NCBI GenBank assembly: GCA_035471785.1
Contig: DATIPQ010000073.1
Span: 1-39,743, forward strand
Length of the DNA stretch: 39,743 nt
Reading direction: 5' to 3'
Source of the DNA: Acidobacteriota bacterium
Lineage (GTDB): Bacteria; Acidobacteriota; UBA6911; RPQK01; DATIPO01
Below, piece after piece: positions 1-7,114 of the stretch. The notes below the pieces were generated by a model. It was not told the origin of the DNA. It searched no databases and saw only the letters and a program-made list of their open reading frames with translations. Each line of letters begins with the position of its first letter. The stretch's first letter is position 1. A program made the position numbers and the translations under genes.

Positions 1-1550
1 TTGCCCTCGGGGAGGAGGACGGTGAGGCCGGCCACGGCGATGGGGAGGTCGGACTCGATGAGGATGCTGCCCCGGTAGTCCTGGGGACGTTCGGGCGGCA
101 GGAGGAAGACCTTGCCGCGAATGAGCAGTTCGAAGAGCAGATTGCTGATGCGCTCTCCCGGCTGGAGTTCGATTTCGTTGATATCGACGGTGTTCCCTTC
201 AGCGTCGAGAGCCGTGACGGTGACCAGGCTGGATTGAAGAAGGTCGGGATTGACCAGGGAGAAAGCGCTCTCGCGGTTGGGGTTGATGACGCCTTCGGCC
301 ACCCAGCGACGAACTGGACGCACCGGCGGCACCTGCACGGTGGTCTGGATGTCCTGCGAAGGCAGGGAGGTCGCCAAAGCCCCGCAGCCAGTGTCGGTAC
401 GCGTGGTGAAGATGACCTCGCTGGAGGCGGACAAAGCGTCCGCCGCCCGCAGACGAGCCCAGCCCGAAACGGGCACGACTCCTCCCGTCAGGTCGAGCCC
501 ACGCAGATGTTGACCGGCCACCGGCTGCCGCAGCAAGTCCTCCTGGCCGGGGCCGGGGCAGTAGAGATCGGTCGGGTCTATCGGGTGCCCCTCTGAGTCG
601 AAGACCTCGAGGATGAAGGGGGCATCGGCGGTGCCCACCGCGTTGAGCAGCGTTATATGGGTGCTGAAAGAGCCGGTAGAGCCTGGCTGTGCCTCCAGGA
701 TGGGGAAAACGTATTCCGGCAGGTCGGGCGTCTCCGGCGGTTGCACTTCACCCCGCTCAACCACCGTCAAGTGCTCGAGATTGAATGGAACCGACACCAC
801 CGGCACCGAGACTTCGAACTCTTCGTCGATGTGTCCCAGAAAGAGGACCTGGTTGGCCGGAGGAGAGATTCCCAGGGCCAAGAAACGCCTCGTTGCGGGC
901 AGGCGAGCCAAGTCCCTCACCCGGTAGGAGAGGGGGAAGGAGATCTGCCGCTGAGCGGTCTGCAGGCTGAGTTGGCCCAGCACGATGTCGCCGAACTCCT
1001 CCAAGACCGCCGAGGCCTGGTCGCCCAACACCTCTCCTGAGAGGGCGACGGCGAAGGTGGGAGCCCGGGCAAGGAGATCGAGTGTCCGGCGGTCATAGAC
1101 CTCGAAGACCCGGTCCTGGGCGGGCAAACCGGGAAGCGAACTGTCGATCAACAAAGTGCTGATGACGCCGATGCGGTCCGCGGTGAGGAGAAAATCACTG
1201 GGGGTGTTGAACTGCGTCCCATTGGCTACCTGTTGCATCGCAGGAAGAACGGGCGACAACAACTCTCCCCGGCCGGTCTCTGGATCGAGGCGGGTCAGGT
1301 GATAGACATCCTCCTCCAGACAAAGCGAGTACAAAGCTCCATCTTCGTGATGAAGACCGTAGCAGAACCCGAAGCCCGTCTCTCCTACAAGTGTCGGAGC
1401 GCCGGTCTGAAAATCCACCGTATGGAGGCTGGTGACCGGGTCAGGATCCGGAGGCGTCCGGCTCAAAGCGAAGATCGTCATCCTCTCCTCCTGAGCCAAG
1501 ACCACTACGGGAAAACACACGAGACAGAGAAGCCATACCTTGCGTATCAT
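1..1550 (-). CDS. Secreted protein with tandem LVNP-type beta-sandwich domains (3' end beyond window)
   Basis: I read this frame directly from the reverse strand. It is open for about 516 codons with no stop before the window edge. The ATG at 1548-1550 has a perfect AGGAGG (1557-1562) 7 nt upstream. Residues 1-19 form a signal peptide (MIRKVWLLCLVCFPVVVLAQ). Residues about 22-250 read like propeller blades (TIFALSRTPP, LTRLDPETGRGEL). Two related modules follow, the second with AFSLVNPDLLQSSLVTVTAL, ELQPGERISNLLFELL and YRGSILIESDLPIAVAGLTV. This LVNP...LPPG...G-x-L-x-I-x-S pattern recurs in large secreted proteins of Acidobacteriota and relatives and has no known enzymatic role. An extracellular or surface function is inference; the C-terminus is not visible. 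Confidence 0.85.
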   Translation of the reverse strand, partial: MIRKVWLLCLVCFPVVVLAQEERMTIFALSRTPPDPDPVTSLHTVDFQTGAPTLVGETGFGFCYGLHHEDGALYSLCLEEDVYHLTRLDPETGRGELLSPVLPAMQQVANGTQFNTPSDFLLTADRIGVISTLLIDSSLPGLPAQDRVFEVYDRRTLDLLARAPTFAVALSGEVLGDQASAVLEEFGDIVLGQLSLQTAQRQISFPLSYRVRDLARLPATRRFLALGISPPANQVLFLGHIDEEFEVSVPVVSVPFNLEHLTVVERGEVQPPETPDLPEYVFPILEAQPGSTGSFSTHITLLNAVGTADAPFILEVFDSEGHPIDPTDLYCPGPGQEDLLRQPVAGQHLRGLDLTGGVVPVSGWARLRAADALSASSEVIFTTRTDTGCGALATSLPSQDIQTTVQVPPVRPVRRWVAEGVINPNRESAFSLVNPDLLQSSLVTVTALDAEGNTVDINEIELQPGERISNLLFELLIRGKVFLLPPERPQDYRGSILIESDLPIAVAGLTVLLPEG

Positions 1551-1621
1551 CGGACACCTCCTCAATCGATACGACGTACATCGATGCGTATTTTTACACA
1601 CAAATACGGATGGCACAAGGC

Positions 1622-1657
1622 AAAAAAAATGGGGAGTAGGTGCCGTGCCTACTCCCC
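1622..1657 (-). terminator. Intrinsic terminator in the divergent gap
   Basis: A perfect 10-bp stem (GGGGAGTAGG at 1631-1640, CCTACTCCCC at 1648-1657) has a 7-nt loop. Read on the minus strand it is followed by A and then eight Ts (1629-1622), the classic rho-independent layout. It lies between the divergent genes at 1550 (-) and 1800 (+). It would stop minus-strand transcription starting under the sigma-factor promoter before it reaches the secreted-protein gene. If that gene's promoter lies above 1657, this would instead be a leader attenuator. Confidence 0.75.
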
Positions 1658-1799
1658 TGCTCGCTAGAGATGTCCTAATAGGTAGGATTGCATATTTAGA
1701 CGGGAAGCTTGGCTGAGGGGTTCAGAAAAAAATTCCGCGGCCGCTGACCGGCGCCTGGTCTAGAATTGCACCCAACCTTTTCACGCTGTGCTGGGTCTG

Positions 1800-2408
1800 A
1801 TGATGTCGGACGAACGAGAGTTGAAGGATTTGAGTGATCACGAACTGATCCTGAGGGCCCAGAGGGGCGATCGTCAGGCCTTTGAAGGCTTGGTGCAGCG
1901 CTATGACCGTAAAGTGCTAGCCATCGCCCTCTCTTTTACCCGCAATTCCGAGGACGCCAAAGACATCTATCAGGAGGTCTTCATGCGCGTCCACCGGGCT
2001 CTGCCCGACTTTCAGTTCCGGGCCAAGTTTTCGACTTGGCTGCATCGGGTGACGACCAACGTCTGCCTGACCCATACCTCGCGCAGCAAGGCGCACCTTT
2101 ACGATTCGCTGGACGAGGGACGGTCCGGGCCGGACTCGCCCACCCTGGGCGACTCCTTGGAGTCGTCTGAAAGGACGGAAGAGCGCCTCTTCCGCAGCGA
2201 GATTTCGGAACAGGTGCGCAACGCCATGCATCGCCTGTCGCCCCAGCAGCGCATGGTCTTCACGCTGCGCCACATGCGCGGCCATAAGTTGCGCGAGATT
2301 GCCGACATTATGAATTGCGCCGAAGGGACGGTGAAGAAATACCTCTTCACCGCCAATCAGCGTCTGCGCGACGAGCTGCGTCCCCTCTACAGCGACGTCA
2401 AGCAGTGA
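1800..2408 (+). CDS. ECF-type RNA polymerase sigma factor
   Basis: A 202-residue sigma-70 family protein with only regions 2 and 4, the ECF architecture. Region 2 includes ALVQRYDRKV-like sequence, then NSEDAKDIYQEVFMRVHRAL and FSTWLHRVTTN (core binding and -10 recognition). Region 4 includes LSPQQRMVFTLRHMRGHKLR and EIADIMNCAEGTVKKYLF (helix-turn-helix for the -35). An in-frame GTG at 1788 would add four residues; I prefer ATG 1800 (or the adjacent 1803), but no clear Shine-Dalgarno decides it. A TAGAAT at 1761-1766 is a possible -10 element. The next two genes (25 bp gap, then an ATGA overlap) are its likely membrane regulator and a secreted output or sensor protein. Confidence 0.95.
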   Translation: MMSDERELKDLSDHELILRAQRGDRQAFEGLVQRYDRKVLAIALSFTRNSEDAKDIYQEVFMRVHRALPDFQFRAKFSTWLHRVTTNVCLTHTSRSKAHLYDSLDEGRSGPDSPTLGDSLESSERTEERLFRSEISEQVRNAMHRLSPQQRMVFTLRHMRGHKLREIADIMNCAEGTVKKYLFTANQRLRDELRPLYSDVKQ

Positions 2409-2433
2409 AGAGATTTGAGATAACGAGGCCGAT

Positions 2434-3426
2434 ATGAAGTCGAAGATTCGAGAAATGATGGTGCTTTCCCTCTACGGAGAGCTGGGTGATGCCGAGGAAT
2501 TCCTCTTGCAGGAGCATCTCCGGAGCAATCCCTCTCTGCGCTCGGAAATGGAGGAACTGAAGCGTCTCCACGACCTGATGGCCGAGGACGAATGGGGCGA
2601 GCCTTCCGATGAACTGCTTTATCAAGCCCGCTCGCGCCTTTTCCGCGCCCTTGAGGAGCGCGAGGCGCAGGATGCGGCCGAGCGAGCCCTGCCGGCCGGT
2701 CTTTCGGCGGCGGGTCCGCGCGCCGAGGAAGCCCGGCTGGGAGCCATCGTACGTTTCTACCGCTGGCTCTTCGGACCTGAGGCCGGGATGGGATGGGCGG
2801 CGGCTTGCGGAGCCGCAGCCATGCTGCTGCTGGGGCTGGGGATGGGGTACTTCCTCTTCCAAACGCCCGCGGCGGGACCCTTTCTCGATGTGCCCGAGGA
2901 GGAATCCATCGCCAACGTTCGCTTTCTCGAGTCAGGCGACGACAAGATCGATGTGATCTTTCAGGAAGTCCGTCCGCGCCGCGTCAGCGGATCGCTGCAA
3001 GACGCCCGCATTCGCCGCCTGCTGGCCCATGCGGCCGTCAACGACGACAACGACGGGGTCCGTCTGCGGGCGGTGGACGAGTTCTATTCCTACTCAGGCG
3101 AAAGCACGGACGATATCGTGCGCCGCACCCTCATCATTTCCCTGCAGACCGACAGCAATGCCGGCGTCCGCCAGAGGGCGCTGGCGGCGCTGCAGAAAAT
3201 GCCCTTCGACGCCGAAATCAAACAGGCTTATTTGAACGTGTTGCGTTATGATCCCAATCCCGGCATGAGAGTGGCGGTCATCAATGCGCTTGAAAGCGCC
3301 CGAAGCGATGAACCCTTCCAGGTCGACGAAGAGATCCTCGACAGCCTGCGTGAAGGGGCTGCCGACCAGAACGACTACGTGCGTCTCCGTTCCCAGGAGT
3401 TTCTCCAGAAGGTGAGCGAAAAATGA
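2434..3426 (+). CDS. Membrane anti-sigma-like protein with HEAT repeats
   Basis: A 330-residue protein directly after the sigma factor. Residues 1-50 resemble the anti-sigma zinc-finger fold (LSLYGELGDAEEFLLQEHLR), but the usual H-x3-C-x2-C is replaced by HLRSNPSLRSEM, so no zinc site is visible. Residues 55-110 form a charged linker and 121-142 a single membrane helix (LLLGLGMGYFLF). Residues about 190-330 hold at least four HEAT-like helical repeats, each with a D-x-N-x-x-V-R-x-x-A pattern (NDGVRLRAVDEF, SNAGVRQRALAAL, NPGMRVAVINAL, NDYVRLRSQEFL). The inferred job is to hold the sigma factor at the inner face while the HEAT domain senses something outside. That role rests on context and fold, not on a named family. 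Confidence 0.8.
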   Translation: MKSKIREMMVLSLYGELGDAEEFLLQEHLRSNPSLRSEMEELKRLHDLMAEDEWGEPSDELLYQARSRLFRALEEREAQDAAERALPAGLSAAGPRAEEARLGAIVRFYRWLFGPEAGMGWAAACGAAAMLLLGLGMGYFLFQTPAAGPFLDVPEEESIANVRFLESGDDKIDVIFQEVRPRRVSGSLQDARIRRLLAHAAVNDDNDGVRLRAVDEFYSYSGESTDDIVRRTLIISLQTDSNAGVRQRALAALQKMPFDAEIKQAYLNVLRYDPNPGMRVAVINALESARSDEPFQVDEEILDSLREGAADQNDYVRLRSQEFLQKVSEK

Positions 3427-4613
3427 GAGAGCATCTGCCGGTTTCACACTTGGATCGGAGGCGGTTGGCACCAGTACTGTCCAAGGCGGCTGTGCTGGTC
3501 TGTCTCTCGGCAGTCGCCCTACTCGGCGGCTCCGCGGCCGCTGGAACGCTTTCCGAACAAGGCTCGAGCGATACGCGCTCCTTCAAACTGAGTGAGGGAG
3601 GACAGGTAGCGGTCTCCATCTCGGCTGGCGAAGTGAGCATTTCGACCTGGAACCGACCCGAGGTGGTGGTGCGCAGCGTAGGACTTCGCATTCAGAGCCT
3701 CTCGATTCAGGAGACGCCCAGCGGGGTGAGGATCGGAGATCCGCGCGGAGGCGGCTGGCACGGCGACGCCCGCCTGGAAATCAACGTCCCCCGCCAAAGC
3801 GACCTCGACCTGCGCACAAGCTACGGGGACATCAGCCTGCGGGGGAATCTCAAGGGCGCCTTCAGGGCCGTCACTTCAGCCGGAGACATCGAGTTCGAGA
3901 ACGTGGACGGTTCCTGCGATGTGTCCACCGCGGGCGGCGACATAGAAGGTTCAGACATCACTGGAGACGGCGATTTGCGCACCTCGGGCGGAGAGATCCG
4001 AGTGCGCGACGTAGGCGGCACGTTGGAGGCCCGCACCGCCGGCGGCGAGATCCGGGTGGGCAAGGTGGGAGGCAGCCTTCAAGCCCGCACCGCCGGCGGC
4101 GACGTGACGGCCGACGAGGTGGGCAAGGACGCCGATCTGAGCACCTCGGGAGGCGACGTGGCGCTGCGTCGGGCCGGAGGCAGCGTCGACCTGCGTACTT
4201 CGGGCGGGGACATCGAATTGCGTGAATCCTCGGGACGCGCGCGAGCTACTACTGCCGGAGGCGACATCGTCCTGCGCGGAGTGCGGGAAAACGTACGCGC
4301 CCGCACCGCCGGCGGCGACATCGTCGTGGAGCTGGTTGAGCCGTCCGCCGAAGGCTTCAGCGACTTGCGCACCCAGGGCGGCGACGTCGAGATCGCGCTT
4401 CCCGCCTCGGCCGCGGTGACCATCGAAGCCACCATCCGCCTGCGGGGATGGGACGATGACGACAGCCACCAGATCCGCTCCGACTTTCCCGCCGCCGACG
4501 AGCATCGCAGCAACAGCGAGGTCCGCGCCACCTATGTGCTCAACGGAGGAGGGCAGAGCATCCGCCTGGAGTCCACCGACGGATCGATACGAATCCGCGC
4601 CCTCAAGCGCTGA
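3423..4613 (+). CDS. Secreted DUF4097-like beta-repeat protein
   Basis: The start overlaps the stop of the anti-sigma gene (ATGA at 3423), so the two are translationally coupled. The protein has 396 residues. Residues 18-41 form a signal peptide or N-terminal helix (AAVLVCLSAVALLGGSAAAG). From residue 169 to about 327 it is built of 18-residue units of the form T-[AS]-G-G-[DE]-I-x-L-x-x-x-G-G-x-x-x-x-R, giving a right-handed beta-helix or beta-roll stack. Flanking parts (VAVSISAGEVSISTWNRPEV near the start; a final GSIRIRAL strand) match the DUF4097/DUF4098 putative-adhesin style. Such genes often sit beside sigma/anti-sigma pairs. The protein probably acts in the envelope or periplasm; its ligand is unknown. 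Confidence 0.85.
   Translation: MREHLPVSHLDRRRLAPVLSKAAVLVCLSAVALLGGSAAAGTLSEQGSSDTRSFKLSEGGQVAVSISAGEVSISTWNRPEVVVRSVGLRIQSLSIQETPSGVRIGDPRGGGWHGDARLEINVPRQSDLDLRTSYGDISLRGNLKGAFRAVTSAGDIEFENVDGSCDVSTAGGDIEGSDITGDGDLRTSGGEIRVRDVGGTLEARTAGGEIRVGKVGGSLQARTAGGDVTADEVGKDADLSTSGGDVALRRAGGSVDLRTSGGDIELRESSGRARATTAGGDIVLRGVRENVRARTAGGDIVVELVEPSAEGFSDLRTQGGDVEIALPASAAVTIEATIRLRGWDDDDSHQIRSDFPAADEHRSNSEVRATYVLNGGGQSIRLESTDGSIRIRALKR
3927..4403 (+). repeat. 54-bp coding repeats of the DUF4097-like protein
   Basis: About nine in-frame degenerate units of 54 bp (18 codons) run through this stretch. Each begins with codons for T-A/S/Q-G-G-D/E. The eighth unit is lengthened to 22 codons by an insertion (VEPSAEGFS). 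The DNA repeats have diverged while the protein pattern is kept, so this looks like old duplication under selection, not a recent expansion. Confidence 0.85.
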
Positions 4614-4614
4614 A

Positions 4615-4630
4615 GCGCCCGAGGGGGCGC
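4615..4630 (+). terminator. GC hairpin just after a stop codon (no U-tract)
   Basis: GCGCCC-GAGG-GGGCGC forms a perfect 6-bp stem with a 4-nt loop. It begins one base after the stop codon of the repeat-protein gene (4611-4613). No run of Ts follows, so it may stabilise the 3' end or assist termination instead of acting as a classic intrinsic terminator. Confidence 0.4.
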
Positions 4631-4641
4631 AAGGAGCAACG

Positions 4642-4734
4642 CCCAGGGCCCAACTCCCAAGCGGACGGTGCCTTTGCAACCCTGCAAGTTGGGGGTTGCG
4701 GGCTGGCCTTTGCCAACACTGGGAGCCCTACGGT
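4642..4734. repeat. Dispersed intergenic hairpin repeat, copy A
   Basis: The segment opens with CCCAGGGCCCAAC (4642-4654). It carries an inverted repeat CAACTCCCAA (4651-4660) against TTGGGGGTTG (4689-4698), which pair with one G-U. It also contains TGCAAGTTGGGGGTTGCG and GCCCTACGGT. The first and last elements recur in copy C (14666-14734), and the TGCAAGTTGGG-GTTGCG part recurs in copy B (7046-7114). It lies between convergent genes and runs over the stop codon of the methyltransferase ending at 4728. Confidence 0.55.
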
Positions 4735-5648
4735 ATTTGAGCGGTCAGGATGACGAATTGGGAGGGCTCGCGGGTCCCCTTGAGGCGAGCCTTGAGGGGG
4801 CGCAGGTGCCACTTCCAGCCGTAGAAGGGCCGCAGCACGCGCCACTTCAGACCCAGGCTGCGCCCTAACTCGCCAATCCAGTCCCAGGTCAGGAACTCGA
4901 TGCTGGCCAGTGCGTCGGAAGGCGTTCCGAAGCGCTTTTCGAAGTCGGCATGGCGCCGGGCGGCCATCTGCCGTCCGCTCGCTTCTTTGCGGTAGACGGG
5001 CGTCTCCAGCACGATCAGCCGGCCCCCGCCGCGGACCACCCGCAGCGATTCCGAGAGGGTGCGCCGGTAGTCGGTGCTGTAGTGAAGGCTGGCGTTGAAA
5101 AGCGCGACGTCGGCGCAGGACTCGGGAAAGGGCAGTCGGTCGAATTCGGCCCGCACGCGGGGCCAGTCAGGACGGTAATGGCGAGCCGCCCCCAGCCCGT
5201 CCTCGGGGTCGTCGCTGAGATCGACGGCACAGGGACGCAAGCCCTGCTGAGCCAGCCGGTGACTGAGCCATCCCACTCCCGCCCCCAGGTCGAGAATGCG
5301 CGAGCCGGGTTGCAGCCTCGGCAGGACCCGGCGGCGCAGGGTGCGGTAGGTGGCGCGGCGTATCTTCCATTGCCAGGCCATGGGGTGGTCGGGAGGACAC
5401 TCCGGCAGTCCCAGGTAATAGTCAGGCGAATCGCTGCCCCGTCCTTCGGCCTTGCGGATGCGGGTGTAGTCGCGCAGGAAGGACCGGTAGTGGTCCTCGC
5501 GTCCCGCCGCCAATGCCTGCCAGATACCCTGATCGCGATGCAGGCGCGATGCGCAGTCGGAGCACTGAAGTTGACCCTGCGCAGTGTCCGTGGAACCCAG
5601 CGGTCGGCGGCATTGAGGACAGGCCAGCGGCCAGTCAAGCCCGCTCAT
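4728..5648 (-). CDS. SAM-dependent methyltransferase with N-terminal zinc ribbon
   Basis: A 306-residue class I methyltransferase. Residues 10-32 form a Trm112-like zinc ribbon (CPQC at 10-13, CSDC at 29-32). The SAM-binding motif I is ILDLGAGVGW (118-127), followed by an acidic strand end (AVDLSD, 141-146) and the later motifs FDRLPFPESCADVALFNASL and GGGRLIVLETP. I place the start at 5648, where ATG overlaps the stop of the upstream methyltransferase (ATGA), instead of a longer in-frame extension to 5729 that would overlap that gene by 28 codons and adds low-complexity sequence. This is the last gene of the radical SAM/methyltransferase group. The substrate is unknown; an aromatic or lipid-like metabolite is only a guess from context. 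Confidence 0.88.
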   Translation of the reverse strand: MSGLDWPLACPQCRRPLGSTDTAQGQLQCSDCASRLHRDQGIWQALAAGREDHYRSFLRDYTRIRKAEGRGSDSPDYYLGLPECPPDHPMAWQWKIRRATYRTLRRRVLPRLQPGSRILDLGAGVGWLSHRLAQQGLRPCAVDLSDDPEDGLGAARHYRPDWPRVRAEFDRLPFPESCADVALFNASLHYSTDYRRTLSESLRVVRGGGRLIVLETPVYRKEASGRQMAARRHADFEKRFGTPSDALASIEFLTWDWIGELGRSLGLKWRVLRPFYGWKWHLRPLKARLKGTREPSQFVILTAQIP

Positions 5649-6442
5649 GGCCGCGTCCTTTCCAGCTCCATCAGGTAGTGGTCGGCCAGGTAGGGAAGGG
5701 GAAAGAGGGTTTCCAGACGGCGCTCCCAATGCTCCAGCCTCTTCAACAGACCGGGATGGCGTCGGGCCCAGTCCTCACCCATCAAGGGCGGCGGCAGCAG
5801 CGCGCCCACGGCGCTCAGCCGGGTCGTGCGGAAGGCGGGACGAAAAGAGCGGCTGAGACGACCCGGAGAGGGATAGCGGATGCGCAGCCCCCTCCACATC
5901 ACTCCGCCCGGATGGAGGCGGCGGACCGCTTGCGAGGGGCGTCCCTGCAGCGAGAAGCCGATCCAGTCCCAGGCCGCCAGCGGACCCATCACGCACAGCA
6001 GCAAGGGCGAGCCGGGACGCAGAAGGCGCGCCAGGGCCCGAGCCGGAGAGCCCCACTCGGGCAGGCAGTTGAGTCCGCCCATGTCGGAAAGAGCTCCGTC
6101 AAAGCGCCTTCCCTCCAGCTCATTCTCGGATTCCATGGCAGCCAGGTCGATCCGCTTCACCTCCACCCGATCCTGCACTCCCGCCTCCTCGGCCTTGCGC
6201 CGCGTTTTCTCCAGCATGGCAGGCGATGCATCGGTGGCGGTGACGTGCAGGCCCCTGCGGGCCAGGTAGAGGGCGTCTTCTCCTGTCCCGCAGTTGAGTT
6301 CCAGCACCCGCATTCCAGGCTTGAAGTGGACGTCCAGCCGCCTCCACACCGCTCGCCGCATGCACATTCCCAGCGTGCTGCGGCTGAAATCCTGATCATA
6401 ACGAGCAGCTAATTCGTCAAAGGCAGTAGGGGTTTGACCCAT
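5645..6442 (-). CDS. Class I SAM-dependent methyltransferase
   Basis: A 265-residue protein. Motif I is VLELNCGTGEDALYLARRG (46-64), followed by HVTATDASPAMLEK with the ribose-binding acidic residue. The next strand is RIDLAAMESE, and a motif IV-like FDGALSDMGGLNCLP segment follows. The N-terminus (MGQTPTAFDELAARYDQDFS) is typical of small-molecule methyltransferases of the ubiquinone/menaquinone-methylase type. It is coupled by ATGA to the zinc-ribbon methyltransferase, and the pair lies downstream of two radical SAM proteins, so all may act on one product. The GC-rich C-terminal 80 residues (HPGLLKRLEHWERRLETLF) may be a substrate lid. Confidence 0.88.
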   Translation of the reverse strand: MGQTPTAFDELAARYDQDFSRSTLGMCMRRAVWRRLDVHFKPGMRVLELNCGTGEDALYLARRGLHVTATDASPAMLEKTRRKAEEAGVQDRVEVKRIDLAAMESENELEGRRFDGALSDMGGLNCLPEWGSPARALARLLRPGSPLLLCVMGPLAAWDWIGFSLQGRPSQAVRRLHPGGVMWRGLRIRYPSPGRLSRSFRPAFRTTRLSAVGALLPPPLMGEDWARRHPGLLKRLEHWERRLETLFPLPYLADHYLMELERTRP

Positions 6443-6478
6443 CTCATCTCAGGCGACGCTACAGCTATTGTATGAATT

Positions 6479-6763
6479 TCATTCATGGGGCGGGGCGTCG
6501 GTTCGGGGACGGTAGCGTCCCCGGCGGTCGAAACCGCATTCCCAACGTCCCTGGCGCCACTCGCCGTCCCAGAACACGCCTCCCCAGAACACGCCGTCGA
6601 GAAAGCGTCCGCTGCGGAAGAATCCTCCCAACATGACTCCCGATTCGAAATCGCCTCCATCCCATTCGCACTCCAGCAAGACGGCTCCCCGATTGACGGT
6701 ATCGGGACCGAATTTCTCCTTGTGGTAAAAATCGCCCTCCTGCAGGATGCGGGTATCTGGCAT
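6479..6763 (-). CDS. Small protein of nine aromatic-x-x-Gly-x pentads
   Basis: A 94-residue protein I do not recognise by name. From residue 34 to 78 it is a strict five-residue repeat: W34, F39, M44, F49, F54, F59, F64, W69 and W74 each have Gly three residues later (G37, G42, G47, G52, G57, G62, G67, G72, G77). The pattern resembles MORN or pentapeptide-like stacked beta turns. The reading frame is chosen for this periodicity; other frames across it are featureless. AAGAAG is 2 nt and GAGGAG 13 nt upstream of the ATG, so the ribosome site is uncertain. It sits between the radical SAM genes and the methyltransferases on the same strand, but with a 308-bp gap upstream. It could be a scaffold or binding protein. 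Confidence 0.65.
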   Translation of the reverse strand: MPDTRILQEGDFYHKEKFGPDTVNRGAVLLECEWDGGDFESGVMLGGFFRSGRFLDGVFWGGVFWDGEWRQGRWECGFDRRGRYRPRTDAPPHE

Positions 6764-7071
6764 GGCTTCTTGTCATCTCCTCAAAAAAATTCCTATCGAC
6801 CTGAGATAGCCTCTCCCAAAGCGACAGTAAGAGTACAGCACGGACGGGATAGCTGGTGAAAGCCCGCTCAGGAAGGGGCACCCTCCAGAGCCCGTACATG
6901 CTCTCTTGTGCCCGCTCTGGACGGCTGCCCAAGCCGTCCAAGCCATAAGGCGGCCTCCCGCGAGGTTCCCCCTTCATTTCGCGGGAGGCGCCTCCCCCCG
7001 CGGGATCGCCAATACCATGCCTGGCGATCCCCTTCGTTGCGGTCGAACTCCCAAGTATCCAAGCCCCAAAC
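6764..7071. other. Non-coding gap with two hairpins
   Basis: I see no convincing gene here. There are two perfect inverted repeats: TGGACGGCT (6918-6926) with AGCCGTCCA (6932-6940), a 9-bp stem and 5-nt loop; and GCCTCCCGCG (6953-6962) with CGCGGGAGGC (6980-6989), a 10-bp stem and 17-nt loop. Neither is followed by a T-run on either strand. Their place between a radical SAM gene and the pentad-repeat gene suggests partial termination, mRNA processing or a mobile repeat remnant. Confidence 0.5.
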
Positions 7072-7114
7072 TCACAAGCTTTGGGACCAGGGGCTTGCAA
7101 GTTGGGAGTTGCGC
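7046..7114. repeat. Dispersed hairpin repeat, copy B
   Basis: Nested inverted repeats are present: AACTCCCAA (7046-7054) with TTGGGAGTT (7103-7111), and CAAGCCCC (7060-7067) with GGGGCTTG (7091-7098), continuing inward through AAA and TTT. The right arm TGCAAGTTGGGAGTTGCG matches copy A at 17 of 18 positions. The element spans the stop codon (7072-7074) of the radical SAM gene, so the repeat encodes that protein's last dozen residues. Confidence 0.6.

Noticed and set aside
3927-4403. The repeats as a CRISPR-like array
   Set aside because: Units are in-frame, adjacent without unique spacers, and encode a regular protein solenoid.
5649-5729. An N-terminal extension of the zinc-ribbon methyltransferase
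   Set aside because: It would overlap the upstream methyltransferase by 28 codons and adds only Pro/Gly/Ser-rich residues. ATG 5648 overlaps the stop as ATGA.
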